Shown: positions 18,178 to 27,600, counted from the first letter of the stretch. The stretch: 64,000 nucleotides of DNA from CAVWCQ01 sp963753545 (GCA_963753545.1 CAVWCQ010000008.1:124001-188000); one strand, 5' to 3'. Numbers and translations: made by a program. Notes: generated by a model from the letters alone, not told the origin.

Positions 18178-18226
18178 ATAATCAAATCTATATTTGATTA
18201 TAGGCTGGCCCTTCGAGCAGGTGCAA
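18178..18226 (-). promoter_or_regulatory. TetR-operon promoter with overlapping palindromic operator
   Basis: A perfect 10-bp inverted repeat, ATAATCAAAT-CTAT-ATTTGATTAT (18178-18201), lies 20 nt before the tetR ATG. On the minus strand a -10 TATAAT (18197-18202) overlaps it, with a -35 TTGCAC (18221-18226) at an 18-nt spacing. Binding there would block RNA polymerase, the usual autorepression layout of TetR regulators. Confidence 0.75.
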
Positions 18227-18375
18227 TAAGATTTTGTTGAGGAATTTTTGCACAAATGTAATCGTGTTTTTCTCTCTTTTGCTTTTGTACCATCATCGCG
18301 CGAATCTTCGCGCAAACAGGGCATGTTGGATAGACTGCGGACTTTGTGCCAATTCCCGAAGGAGCCGTAAACGAG

Positions 18376-18903
18376 ATGAAGAAAAGATTTTTGTTGATCG
18401 TGCTGGTGATGATGCTGGTCATGACTCTCGCGCCCAGTACAATCCTGGGCCAGGACGAAAAATCCGGCGCGAACGACGCCGTTGACGCCTGCACCGCCGA
18501 GCAGATCAACGCCATGAAGCCAATTGTGCTGCCCTATGCGCGGGGCTATGAACAGATTACCGAAACGCTGCAAACGGTCGGGGATCAGAGCCAGGTAGAT
18601 CAGTTGATCACGCTCACCAACCAGCTTCAGATATCGTGGTGGACCGGAGCCGTGCCTCAGCTTCCCGACTGCGCCTTTGCTCATTCCATCGCGCTGACGT
18701 TTGGACGCCTGCTCGATGAGACGCTGTTAGCGGTCATCTACTTCCGTGTCGGCGCGGCGCAGGATGGTACCGCCCACGTCGAGGCCATGACCACGCTCAG
18801 CCAGGAAGTCCTTAGCATGAGCGCCGAACTCCAGGCCGCTGCTCCCGTTCCCGCCGCCACTGAGGAAGCCACTGCCGAAGCGACCGCAGAAGCCAGCCAA
18901 TAA
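18376..18903 (+). CDS. Secreted hypothetical protein
   Basis: A 175-residue protein with a signal peptide (MKKRFLLIVLVMMLVMTLAP, cleavage probably after ILGQ). The mature part has two cysteines (DACTAEQ and PDCAFAHS) that could form a disulfide, and a C-terminal Ala/Glu/Thr repeat (EEATAEATAEA). ATG 18376 has GGAG upstream. No family recognised. It is transcribed away from the tetR operon, so the shared intergenic region could also be controlled by the operator. Confidence 0.7.
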   Translation: MKKRFLLIVLVMMLVMTLAPSTILGQDEKSGANDAVDACTAEQINAMKPIVLPYARGYEQITETLQTVGDQSQVDQLITLTNQLQISWWTGAVPQLPDCAFAHSIALTFGRLLDETLLAVIYFRVGAAQDGTAHVEAMTTLSQEVLSMSAELQAAAPVPAATEEATAEATAEASQ

Positions 18904-18977
18904 TAACCGTTTCACCTCTTGCTTTTGTCCGTGTTCTCCGGGTTGAAATGCTTTCTTTTGTTTCTCTCTTAAAAACA

Positions 18978-19008
18978 AAGGCGGCTCATGCATCGAGCCG
19001 CCTTTTAT
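18978..19008. terminator. Bidirectional rho-independent terminator
   Basis: AAGGCGGCTC, a 7-nt loop, GAGCCGCCTT, then TTATTT; preceded by an A-run on the other side. It separates the convergent genes ending at 18903 and 19031. Confidence 0.85.
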
Positions 19009-19030
19009 TTGATCACAAATGGACCCGTAC

Positions 19031-21259
19031 TCATGGCGTCGAGTTGTACACCCGGTAGCTGATCCATATCGTCGTGTCGGTGCGGTTATCGACGCGCGCG
19101 ACGGCCCGGTATCCCTCGGCGGTAATTACGCCGAACACCAGCCCAGGATTAACCACCTCGGTTGTCAGGCCAGTGGAGTTGTTGATCACGGCGGGAGCAA
19201 CCGTGTCATAGGTGGCGTCTTCAAAGGTAATGCCGTTCAACACACCGATCATCGCGCCGTTTTGCATGGCGATGTTATACCCGTCCCACACAAAGTCCAC
19301 CGTGCCGCCAAACAGGTCCCAGGATGTATTAGGAGCGAGTTGGACATTGGCTTGCTGGGCATAGAGCGGATAGTCGGCATGGTAGGTGATGTTGAACGAG
19401 TTGTTGGTTTCATTCACTTCGGGAACGGTGTTGTTCAGGTCGGCAATGACTGCCACCTGGAAGGTTCCGGTTCCGGTCAAGGATCCGTTCAATTGCACGG
19501 TTGCGGATTGGCCACCTGCCAGCCCACCGACAAAGGTCGCCAGATAGACCCCGCCCGGCTCAAACGTTCCGGCAACGGCGAACTGTCCCGCTGCTGCCGC
19601 TCCCGCGTTGCGTACCGTCACCGTAGCTGAGAAGGGCCGGTTAGGGATAGGCTGCGCCGGAGCAAGCACGACGTTGTCGATCACGATATCGGGGTTGGGG
19701 GGCAGTGTCGGCGTCAGGGTCACACCAAGCGTAGGCGTAGGCGGATTCTGGACGACGCCAACAGCAGAGATATCGCCCTGGATCTGCACATATTCAGACT
19801 TCACCCATCCAGAGCCGCCAGGGATGTTGACCAGAATCCACACAAAATCGCCCGTCGCGCCTAAAATTTGGAGCAGGTCGTTTTTGGCGACCTGCCCAAC
19901 CTTATCGAAATTAAACCCCGGCCCCGAGCGAACGTTCAAAACGTTCGCTGTAACCAGGGCATACGCTCCAGACAACGTTCCCGTTGGCAGGGGCGTAGCG
20001 ACTGGCAGGGCCGGGGTCGCTGTAGGGACCTGGGCAACTGGCCCCGCATCGGTGATCTGCAGACGCTGCGTGTCATCAAAGCGCGCCACGACGGTTGAGC
20101 CACCACGCGGGCCGATCTGGTAGACACTGACATTGCGCGAGAGGTCGCCGTTGGCAAAATCGACGGGGTGCAGTGAACCTTGAACCAGCGCGCGCGGGCT
20201 GCCACCGATCAGGCCGGTGCGGATCGCTTCGGGCGTGACTCCCTGGTCGCGCACGGCGGCCCACAGGAACCAGATCGTGTCATAGCCTGCCGCCGACAGT
20301 GACGTAGGAACTTCACCAAACGCAACGCTGTAGTCGCGGGTGAAGATGCGGCTGGAGCGGTCCACGTTGGCATAGGACCAGCCGTTGACGCCAAGCATGC
20401 CATTGGCGAGGTCGTCCGGGATCGCGTTGGCGCGGGCAGCTTCTTCGGCATAGCGGTAGGCAAATTGTCCGGTCCAGCCGCCATCACGAAGCTGCACCAG
20501 CAGGTTATTGGCGTCCAGGGGCGTGCCCCACATGACAACGGCTTCCGGGTTGAGCGTCAGCAGGCGCTGCGCCTCTTCCGTCAGCGGGCCGCCGATGACC
20601 TGGATACGGTCAGCAGGCGTCGCATTAAAGGCGCTCATCGCCGACTGGAAATCGATCAGCGCTTCCGTTGATTCGATATCCGTCTGGACAAGAGCAATCG
20701 ACGTCAGGCCCAGGTCATCCAGCAGATACGTCGCCAGGGCCGTGCTGTAGGTTACTTCGGGCGCGCGGATGCGGAAGATCGTATCCAGCGCATCCGAATC
20801 GGTCATCGTATCCACCGTCGCCGCCGATAGGATAGGCAGCCGGGTATCGAGCAGCGACTGGAGGTTCCCCGGGGTCAGCATATCGTTGGTTTCAGGACCG
20901 AGCAGCGCAACGATATTTGCCGCAACCAGTTCGCCGACCAGATCTTCCAGGTCTTCGACGGACACCGGTCCATCAGCCGGGGCGACCAGTTCGAGTTGGT
21001 AGGAATTGCCATCGGGGGCGACAATGCCACCTGACGCGTTGATTTGATCCATCGCAAGCTGAGCACCATTCGCCAGATCAGTGCCCGCCGGACCCAGATA
21101 GCCGATTCGTAGGGTACTGGGTTGGTCGTCCTGCTGGGGCGGCGCGGCCTGGGCAGCGGGTGTAGCCATGCTCAGCAGCAGAACTGCGATCAGCAGCACG
21201 GACGCGATCCGCATGCGCCCGGCGCTGAGTTTGAAAGTTGGATACTTCTGATCAGTCAT
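19031..21259 (-). CDS. Secreted solute-binding protein fused to SH3b and CARDB domains
   Basis: A 742-residue exported protein. After a signal peptide (about residues 17-38, ending AQAA) comes a type-I periplasmic ligand-binding domain of the branched-chain amino acid family (about 50-405: LRIGYLGPAGTDLANGAQ, ALLGPETNDMLT, VVMWGTPLDANNL). Then an SH3b domain (about 430-495: LNVRSGPGFNFDKVG, SGWVKSEYV) and a CARDB domain (about 515-625: VTVRNAGAAAAGQFAV, VPEVNETNN). The last about 110 residues are unassigned. No permease genes adjoin it, so it may act as a surface receptor or wall-bound scavenger and not as an ABC component. AGGAGGAG precedes the ATG. Confidence 0.88.
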   Translation of the reverse strand: MTDQKYPTFKLSAGRMRIASVLLIAVLLLSMATPAAQAAPPQQDDQPSTLRIGYLGPAGTDLANGAQLAMDQINASGGIVAPDGNSYQLELVAPADGPVSVEDLEDLVGELVAANIVALLGPETNDMLTPGNLQSLLDTRLPILSAATVDTMTDSDALDTIFRIRAPEVTYSTALATYLLDDLGLTSIALVQTDIESTEALIDFQSAMSAFNATPADRIQVIGGPLTEEAQRLLTLNPEAVVMWGTPLDANNLLVQLRDGGWTGQFAYRYAEEAARANAIPDDLANGMLGVNGWSYANVDRSSRIFTRDYSVAFGEVPTSLSAAGYDTIWFLWAAVRDQGVTPEAIRTGLIGGSPRALVQGSLHPVDFANGDLSRNVSVYQIGPRGGSTVVARFDDTQRLQITDAGPVAQVPTATPALPVATPLPTGTLSGAYALVTANVLNVRSGPGFNFDKVGQVAKNDLLQILGATGDFVWILVNIPGGSGWVKSEYVQIQGDISAVGVVQNPPTPTLGVTLTPTLPPNPDIVIDNVVLAPAQPIPNRPFSATVTVRNAGAAAAGQFAVAGTFEPGGVYLATFVGGLAGGQSATVQLNGSLTGTGTFQVAVIADLNNTVPEVNETNNSFNITYHADYPLYAQQANVQLAPNTSWDLFGGTVDFVWDGYNIAMQNGAMIGVLNGITFEDATYDTVAPAVINNSTGLTTEVVNPGLVFGVITAEGYRAVARVDNRTDTTIWISYRVYNSTP

Positions 21260-21470
21260 GCACTCTCCTCCTGGTAGGTCAGGCGATCCCAGCGCCTGCC
21301 GAGCGCCTGACCTCGCTTGGCTGGCATGTGAGAAGGATCACGTTTTTATGCAATCTATATAGCTTTGTTTTATAGCAAGACTGAAGAATGTGCAACGTGA
21401 GGTGGTTTGCCTGTGTGCAGGGGCGTTATACTCTGCGTGTTTTCTTGGGACTGAACCTTGATCGATTAGG

Positions 21471-22272
21471 ATGGATGTTATGATCGGCTTGTTGAATATC
21501 AACCAGATTCGCGGCTGGGTTGCAGAGGCCGGGCAGATTGCTCTCGGCCATTTCCAGCATGTGGAAACCGAGTGGAAAGGGGTGGCGAACCCCGTCACCG
21601 CTGCTGACCGCGAGATCGAGCAGTTTCTCAGCGCACGAATCCGGCAGGCCTACCCTGATCATGGCATTATTGGCGAGGAGTACGGCGCTCAGTCGCTGGA
21701 TGTCGAATATCTCTGGACGGTGGATCCTATCGACGGCACGCGGGTCTATGTGGAAGGGCTGTCTACCTGGAGCGTGACGGTTGCTCTGCTGCACCGCCGT
21801 GTTCCGATCTTTGGTCTGGTCTATATGCCCTGTATCGATGACTGGACGTATACCGAAGGTGACGACGTGATCCACAACGGGCGAATCCATCCGCGCCTGT
21901 CTTAAATCCTCGTGGCGGGCGGATTCGTATTTGTTCAGCAGCAGCGATATCAACTCCTGGTACGAAATTCACTTTGGACGGGTGATGGCGCTGGGCAGCA
22001 CGGCAGCCCATTTTGCCTATCTGGCGCGGGGAGCGTCAGTAGCCAGCTTCTCCCACCGCTCCTATGTCTGGGATATCGCGGCGGGCGCAGCGATGCTGAG
22101 CAAACAGGGCGGTGAAATCCGGCTGCTGAGCGGCGAACAGGTCGATTTCAGGACGATGGATCTGACGAAACGGATTGATGAGGGGTTCGTTTGCGGGCAT
22201 CCCGATGTGACCCGCCGCCTGATCCCGTTGATCCGCGCCCGCAGCGAGCCGCGCTTTCACCCGGAGTGGTAG
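21471..22272 (+). CDS. Inositol monophosphatase-family protein (one frameshift near 21900)
   Basis: Metal-dependent phosphatase of the IMPase/histidinol-phosphatase/CysQ superfamily. N-terminal frame: NPVTAADREIE, GIIGEEYG and WTVDPIDGTRVYVEG, the metal-binding Glu-Glu and DxxDGT motifs. This frame stops at 21905, and the C-terminal half continues in another frame: YEIHFGRVMALGSTAAHFAY, YVWDIAAGAAMLSKQGGEI (third metal-site Asp). One base change restores about 267 residues. The start may be 21471 (MDVM) or 21480 (MIGLL); neither has a strong ribosome site. Substrate not determinable. Confidence 0.75.
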
Positions 22273-22310
22273 TCGATAAGCTATGTTTGTATCGTGTTGA
22301 GGGCTGGTCA

Positions 22311-22332
22311 GGGCGGGCTTCTGAACCCGCCC
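22311..22332. terminator. GGGCGGG hairpin between convergent genes
   Basis: GGGCGGG, 8 nt, CCCGCCC. A member of the 3'-end hairpin family and probably a bidirectional terminator, although without a clear T-run. Confidence 0.5.
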
Positions 22333-22342
22333 ATGAATTGCG

Positions 22343-23101
22343 TTAATATCCCGTTCCCGTAGTGGTATCGGTGCTGCCACTAGCCGAAGAATCGACAACC
22401 TGGAACTGTGCCTGGGACAGTACCTGTCCATTAACCGATATTTCGACGGTCCAATTGCCTGTTTCAAACACGCCCTGGTCAGGGACAATCGAGCAGTACG
22501 TGCAGATCGAGTCGTAATCCTGCGGAACGTTCCAGCAGGCCGTATCATCGTAGAAGATAGTGCCATTTGCTGTCCAGCGCGCGCCGACCACTGACCCCGC
22601 CTTCAGATTATTCGCCGTCGTGACCACATAAATCTGATCTTCGAAGGAATCGAATATGGCAGAAGCGCCATCCGGGCAGCCGTCTGCAGCGCGAATGCCT
22701 GTCGCGGTGGTCGTTTGGGTAAGCGTGGTCCCGCTGCCGCTGGGAACGGCTGCCCCGTCATTGGTCGTGGGCTGGCCGGGCGTAACCTGGGGAGCGCCTG
22801 GGGTAGGGCCGAGCGCGAATCCACTGCCAAGCTGCATCGTAGTAAGCGTGCCCTGCAGAGCGATCACGGTCCCCTGCGCGGCGTTTAATTCCGCCTGAAG
22901 CGCAAGGCTGCGATCCGCTGTCATTTGCAGTACGGCAATGGTTGAAGCAGGTGTGCCTAATCCGGCAATAGTTCCTTGTAGTTGTGCGCTTTGCGTTTCG
23001 AGGTCGTTTGCGTCAGAGTTGCCGCCGATTGCATCACACGCTCCGAGCAGCAAAATCACCAGGGCCAGCAGGAACCACCTGTGTCGAGGTAAAACATGCA
23101 T
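22343..23101 (-). CDS. Lipoprotein with coiled-coil segment
   Basis: A 252-residue lipoprotein: signal peptide with lipobox LLGAC at residue 22. Residues about 35-90 form a helical, Gln/Leu/Thr-rich stretch typical of short coiled coils (LQGTIAGLGTPASTIAV, LQAELNAAQGTVIALQG). After a Gly/Thr-rich linker a compact C-terminal domain has paired cysteines (DDTACWNV, DSICTYCSIV) and ends in a sandwich-like VEISVNGQVLSQAQFQV. AAGGAG is 8 nt upstream of the ATG. Unrecognised; probably an envelope-anchored binding protein. Confidence 0.72.
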   Translation of the reverse strand: MHVLPRHRWFLLALVILLLGACDAIGGNSDANDLETQSAQLQGTIAGLGTPASTIAVLQMTADRSLALQAELNAAQGTVIALQGTLTTMQLGSGFALGPTPGAPQVTPGQPTTNDGAAVPSGSGTTLTQTTTATGIRAADGCPDGASAIFDSFEDQIYVVTTANNLKAGSVVGARWTANGTIFYDDTACWNVPQDYDSICTYCSIVPDQGVFETGNWTVEISVNGQVLSQAQFQVVDSSASGSTDTTTGTGY

Positions 23102-23180
23102 TCCACAATCTCCTTAGCCAACCATTTGAAGCCCCCCACAGGTTCCTAGTGTACCGCAAGAACTGGTCCCGTAAAAAAGA

Positions 23181-23206
23181 GAAGCCCCGCCGTGGCGGGG
23201 CTTCTT
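23181..23206 (-). terminator. Rho-independent terminator of the pilin gene
   Basis: GAAGCCCCGCC, two bases, GGCGGGGCTTC, with CTCTTTTTTAC following on the minus strand, about 20 nt after the pilin stop. Confidence 0.85.
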
Positions 23207-23226
23207 GAGATAAAAACTTTCTCGAC

Positions 23227-23373
23227 TTACAGATTGTTGACGATATTCGAGAAAATGTTGCCGATCGCCGGGCCAAGGATGGCGAGAATGACGATCACGA
23301 CAACGGCGACCAAAACGAGGATGAGCGCGTACTCGACCAGGCCCTGGCCTTCTTCACGTGGTTGATACAGCAT
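23227..23373 (-). CDS. Flp-type pilin subunit
   Basis: A 48-residue protein, MLYQPREEGQGLVEYALI at the N terminus and ending in SNIVNNL. It has the Flp/Fap signature: a short hydrophilic leader, the prepilin-peptidase site followed by the GQGLVEYAL stretch (Glu at mature position +5), then one hydrophobic helix (VLVAVVVIVILAILGPAIG). AAGGAGT precedes the ATG by a normal distance, and a strong terminator follows. It would be the main subunit of a type IVb (Tad) pilus, yet no tad/cpa assembly gene adjoins it. Confidence 0.88.
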   Translation of the reverse strand: MLYQPREEGQGLVEYALILVLVAVVVIVILAILGPAIGNIFSNIVNNL

Positions 23374-23583
23374 GATGATTACTCCTTGAGATAATGCAAA
23401 GCAACTTACCTTCGCGATGAATACATCTTATCATGCAACCCGGCAGATGGCAACATCCCAACACAGAAAATTCACGAATTATTGAGGAAAATTCAGAAAT
23501 TTTTTACGTCTTTCATAACTGCCTCGTCAATGCGCAGCTTTGTGGGCGCGATTGGCAGGATATGATATCATGGCGACAGCACG

Positions 23584-25596
23584 ATGTCTGAGGAGCATTC
23601 AACATTGAGTATCTGGCAGCGCATTCTTGACAGTCTCACCCCTACTGCGAGCGATTGGCAGGCTGCCGATCTTCTGCTGCAGGATTATCAGGTATTCAGG
23701 ACAGTGAGGCGAACGCCGCGGGATATGCTCCACCTGTCGAACGGAGCGATCGCGGCGTTTTATGCGCGGCTTGCCGAGGCAGAAAGCCCCGTGCGCGATT
23801 CTGCGGATTCCGGATGGATGGCTGCTGCCGATTTTTGTTTTATCAATGTGCGGGCGACAGGGCTGGGCGATGGCATGGGCACGTTTATCCAGGCCGCCAA
23901 ACTGCTGCCCGCCATCCGTGCCGGCGCGATTCACCTGGGGCCGTTCACCGATTACGATTTCCATACGATTTACGCTGTCCGCACCGTCGAGACGATATCG
24001 CGGCGGGTGGTCGATCCTGTGCTGGTTGAGGGGGGGATAGGGGCGGAGGCACAACTTCGCGCGTTTGTACAGGCGGCTCACCTCCTTGGCAAAGCAGTTG
24101 GCTTCGACCTGGAACCGCACGTCGCTCAGTATGCCATCACCGTGATCCTGCACCCGGAGATGTTCCGCTGGCTGAAACTGTCACCTGACCGGGATGGATT
24201 GGATGGCGGCCTGTCCAATGTGGAGATGCTCAGCGAGCCGCAGCAGGCGCGGATCAGCCGTGAGGTGCGCGCCCTGGTCGAGAGGGAGCTTCAGGCGCGC
24301 GGGCTGAACAGCCTGGAAACAACCGAAGGCGACCCTGTCGCGACAATGAGAGCCAAAGAGCAGACCTATTTCGATCTGATCGGACATCTGATCGCAGGCG
24401 GATATTGGCCGATCCCCTGCCAGCATTGGGCGTGTGATGGCGTTCCTGCCTTTGCGGGCTACAACCACGAGCATGGTTATGCGCGCTTTTCCTATCTGGA
24501 CCGCTGCGGTGTGGATCAAAGCGGATCGGCGTTCCACATCCTGACGCCGTTTAAGTTCTATACGGGTCTGCTCCCCAACCAGCCACCCGATCCGGCTAAT
24601 CCGCCCCAGTTGGACGAGCGCACGCTCGACTATTTCACGGGCATCTTTCTCAAGTGGCGGGACGAATTCGATTTTGACTTTGTACGCTATGATTCGGTGG
24701 ATCACATCATGGATTCGCTGGTCAGCGGCAGCATCCCCGCGGCGGATAGGCCAACTCCGGCGGTGCTGCGCGCCTGCGTGGAGCGTTCACGGTCCGGCGG
24801 CAAAGCGTATATTGGCAATTTCGCGGAGCGGATGGGCAACGAAGCGCGCGATTACGCGGCGATGGGCTACGATCTGATGCTGGGGACGGATATGCTGGAA
24901 CGAATTGACCGCGCGTGGGCGGAAAAAACGTTCTCGCTGTACGATCTGTTGTGGGCCATCAACGAGGAACGAGTTGCTACACAAACATGGGCGCGTTTTT
25001 CTATCCCAATCTGCGTCGATACGCATGATACCGGCAATCCATTTTTATGGGGAGAGCCACTCGTGAAGATCGCCGGGTATGATCGCATGCGTCTGCGCCA
25101 TTTTGTGTCACGTTTTGCCAGCGCGGGGCTTGCTCGCCGCCCGAAATATGAAGTCATGGGCAGCCAGGATTTATCCTACGGGCTGTACAACTCAAATATC
25201 AGCGATAAAAATCTGACGTGGGTTGGAAATCAGGCTTTTAATGCCCATTATCACACCCTGGAAGATATATATGAGGCGTACCGGGATCAACTCAACGAAG
25301 GGCGGATCGTGCGCCGCGCTGCCGAGGATCGGTGGGCGTGGTGGGCTATCTCGGCTCCTGGTAAAGGCCTGCTGGTCGCTGTTGTATCGCTGGAAACCAA
25401 CACTGGGAGTGATCTCGCGACTCTGGCGCTTGATCTGGGCGGGCTGCTGCCGCCTGATCAGGAATACCAGGGTAGGGTCTACGACTTTGGCTCGGCGCAC
25501 GGGCAGTCTTTTGTACTGCTTGAGCCGTATCTTACCATCGAAAAACTGTCCTATCTGAGTTTTCGCCTGTTTCACATCAAATCGGGTGCGGTTTAG
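23584..25596 (+). CDS. GH13-like (alpha-amylase superfamily) protein
   Basis: A 670-residue protein without signal peptide. TIM-barrel strands of the alpha-amylase type are visible: IHLGPFTDYDF (about 117), GFDLEPHV (about 173), FVRYDSVDHI with Asp370 as probable nucleophile, IGNFAERM with Glu415 as probable acid/base, and DTHDTGNP with Asp482 as the third carboxylate. The spacing fits GH13 regions II-IV, although sequences are divergent and the RxD Arg is kept (VRYD). The C-terminal about 100 residues look like a beta-sandwich. A cytoplasmic glycosidase or transglycosidase acting on alpha-glucans is likely; specificity unknown. No other sugar genes flank it. Confidence 0.72.
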   Translation: MSEEHSTLSIWQRILDSLTPTASDWQAADLLLQDYQVFRTVRRTPRDMLHLSNGAIAAFYARLAEAESPVRDSADSGWMAAADFCFINVRATGLGDGMGTFIQAAKLLPAIRAGAIHLGPFTDYDFHTIYAVRTVETISRRVVDPVLVEGGIGAEAQLRAFVQAAHLLGKAVGFDLEPHVAQYAITVILHPEMFRWLKLSPDRDGLDGGLSNVEMLSEPQQARISREVRALVERELQARGLNSLETTEGDPVATMRAKEQTYFDLIGHLIAGGYWPIPCQHWACDGVPAFAGYNHEHGYARFSYLDRCGVDQSGSAFHILTPFKFYTGLLPNQPPDPANPPQLDERTLDYFTGIFLKWRDEFDFDFVRYDSVDHIMDSLVSGSIPAADRPTPAVLRACVERSRSGGKAYIGNFAERMGNEARDYAAMGYDLMLGTDMLERIDRAWAEKTFSLYDLLWAINEERVATQTWARFSIPICVDTHDTGNPFLWGEPLVKIAGYDRMRLRHFVSRFASAGLARRPKYEVMGSQDLSYGLYNSNISDKNLTWVGNQAFNAHYHTLEDIYEAYRDQLNEGRIVRRAAEDRWAWWAISAPGKGLLVAVVSLETNTGSDLATLALDLGGLLPPDQEYQGRVYDFGSAHGQSFVLLEPYLTIEKLSYLSFRLFHIKSGAV

Positions 25597-25618
25597 CTGC
25601 GTGCCGCTTGCGCAGCTA
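25594..25618. other. Hairpin overlapping the GH13-like stop codon
   Basis: TAGCTGCG, 9 nt, CGCAGCTA, a perfect 8-bp stem that includes the stop codon TAG. No T-run follows, so it may be an attenuator or mRNA-stabilising hairpin ahead of the gene at 25647. Confidence 0.4.
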
Positions 25619-25646
25619 AGCCCGTCCCTGGTAACGGGAGGAATCT

Positions 25647-26210
25647 ATGCCAATTGCCGACAGCGAACTGAACAAGCCTGCAAACGCACACCTGCTGCGC
25701 CCTGCCTCTCAGACCGTGCATGAAGCGCTGAGAGCGTGGCGAGCCGTGCCAGGTAGGTATGAATGGTGGTGGCTGATCATCGACTTTGGCGGGGGGCGCT
25801 ACACAGCGATTCGCTTCGATGGGCTGCGCGAATTGCTGAGCAAAGAGGAAGTCACGATGAACACCCGCCTCGAAGATCTGCCACTGCGCCGCGAAAATCC
25901 CGCTAACTGGGATCACCCGCTGCCGGGCGTAGTGATGCCTAAGGTGGTCGATCAAAACACGGCAGGGATGGCGAGTGTCCAGGCGCTGCTCCAGAACAGT
26001 CCGGGCCGGATGGTGATTGTGACTTACGGCGGGGTCTTCCGGGGCATTCTCAGCGCGGGCGAACGGACCTTTGCCTTTGCCGATAAGCCACTGCTGGATA
26101 TGCTGGAGGAGTTCGAGGGGGGAACCCCACCAGCCCAGCCGCCCCAGCTTCCCTCGCCAGATGATGTGGAAGCGCTGCCGCCAGGGCCATCCGATCCGCC
26201 GCAGACGTAA
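25647..26210 (+). CDS. Hypothetical protein, possibly CBS-like
   Basis: A 187-residue soluble protein with GGGAGGAAT upstream of the ATG. Two halves of similar style (WWLIIDFGGGRYTAIRFDGL and MVIVTYGGVFRGILSAG) surround a middle section (PLPGVVMPKVVDQNT), which is the layout of a CBS-like pair of regulatory motifs. This is only suggestive. The tail is Pro-rich (PPAQPPQLPSPDD). A long antisense frame over this gene belongs to run-on of the neighbouring broken gene and is not real. Confidence 0.6.
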   Translation: MPIADSELNKPANAHLLRPASQTVHEALRAWRAVPGRYEWWWLIIDFGGGRYTAIRFDGLRELLSKEEVTMNTRLEDLPLRRENPANWDHPLPGVVMPKVVDQNTAGMASVQALLQNSPGRMVIVTYGGVFRGILSAGERTFAFADKPLLDMLEEFEGGTPPAQPPQLPSPDDVEALPPGPSDPPQT

Positions 26211-26260
26211 ATGCCGAGCAATAGGGGGCAATCTGCTGCCAGATCGCCCCCGTTTCGCGG

Positions 26261-27330
26261 CTAGTATTGCAGGTCCGGATTGCTGCCGGAGTCGGACAGA
26301 ATCGCTGTCGTTCGATGAGTTATTCGAGCTGGTTCCATCCTGATCCGTATCAGTCGTGGCAGTGCTTCCTTCAAACGGCACATGGACGATCTCGAAGGTC
26401 TGCTGCGGGGTAGCCGCGCCCATCTGATCGAGATGCGCGAACAGAACATATACCTGACCGTCACGCAAGGTGGCAGTGGTGGCGGCCTGTTCGGTAGGGA
26501 CCAATTCGGCGGTGGTGGCGGTGGCCCACTCATCGTCGCTGTGCAGGCGGAAAACCATCATTTGCTGCCCGCTGACCACGAATAGATCCCCGTTGTCGTC
26601 CAGAATCATTCCGTCCGCCCCCGTGACAGGCGCATCAAGCGTCACTTCGGACAGGTTTGTTGGATCATTCAGTGGGATTTTGAACAGTTGGCCCGTTGCC
26701 GTGACCGCCGCGATCAAGAAACCATGCTCATGAAACACGATCCCATTCAGGCCGAATCCCTCGGCGGTCAAACGATCATCCTGCACGAAGATTGAGGCGT
26801 TGCCATCCTTATCGACTTTGTAGATCACGGGTGCGAACGAGTTGGTAACATAGGCGTTCCCCTCGTCGTCTACGGCAACATCGTTGGCGAAGAAGCGGGC
26901 ACCTTCCGGCCCAAGCGCGGTCAGGTCCGCCATGAACAACTGCTCGCCCGTCGCCAGGTCATAGGCTCCCAATGATATCTGTCCCGGTGCGTCCTGAGAA
27001 CTGAGCACGCTGGAATCGGTGTTGCAGACCAGCAGGCGGTTGTTCGCCACGTCCACCTGGATGCCGATACTCGACATCAGCGCGTCATCCTCAATGAACG
27101 CGGTGGCGGTCCCATCGTCGGCTACGGTGTAAATTGTGCCCTCGGCAATCGACCCAACCAGGAACTGCTCTGTCTGCTCATTCCATTCCACGCCTTCGGG
27201 GAACAGGCCGGGGTGTTCGATCACGACCTGATCGGGGAGGCTGCCCGCTTTCCTGCGCCCGGACCACCGGCATCACAGTGCCTGCCGCGAGAATGGCCAC
27301 GATAACCAGTATTCGGCTCCACTTTTTCAT
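26261..27330 (-). CDS. Secreted SMP-30/NHL-like beta-propeller (two frameshifts)
   Basis: The signal peptide starts at ATG 27330 (KKWSRILVIVAILAAG to VRAQ). Near 27245 the frame shifts into LPDQVVIEHPGLFPEGVEW, and the main body follows: FLVGSIAEGTIYTV, ANDVAVDDEGNAYVTNSF, LNGIVFHEHGFLIA, GMILDDNGDLFVV. These repeats match SMP-30/gluconolactonase or NHL propellers that bind sugars or lactones or act as scaffolds. Near 26300 a second shift gives the likely true end, SDSGSNPDLQY, stop at 26261. Without it the frame runs on for 220 meaningless codons antisense to the next gene. Both breaks are single-base. Confidence 0.7.
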
Positions 27331-27600
27331 AACATGGCTCTCCCATCTATTGACTTCACTCTACCGATAGATACGAAGAAACTCCCACTTTCAGATTGCC
27401 GCTGAGTAATAGTAGAATATAGCAACTTGATCGTAGTGCCTGTTAGGCCGTGCCCGGCGGCGCAAAAACAGGTCTTGTTTTTCTCGGTCTGGATTTTGCC
27501 AGCGGATCGAGTATAATAACCCCGCCGCCTGCCCAGAGCAGGCTCTATGAATGGGTAGATCGTCCATCGTCTGCAGCGATGGTTGGTGGAGGTAAATTCC

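Noticed and set aside
25593..26260. Continuation of the minus-strand frame from the SMP-30-like gene, 220 codons long
   Set aside because: It is antisense to a gene with a good ribosome site (25647), has no propeller pattern after 26300, and arises from a single-base shift; the alternative frame ends naturally at 26261.
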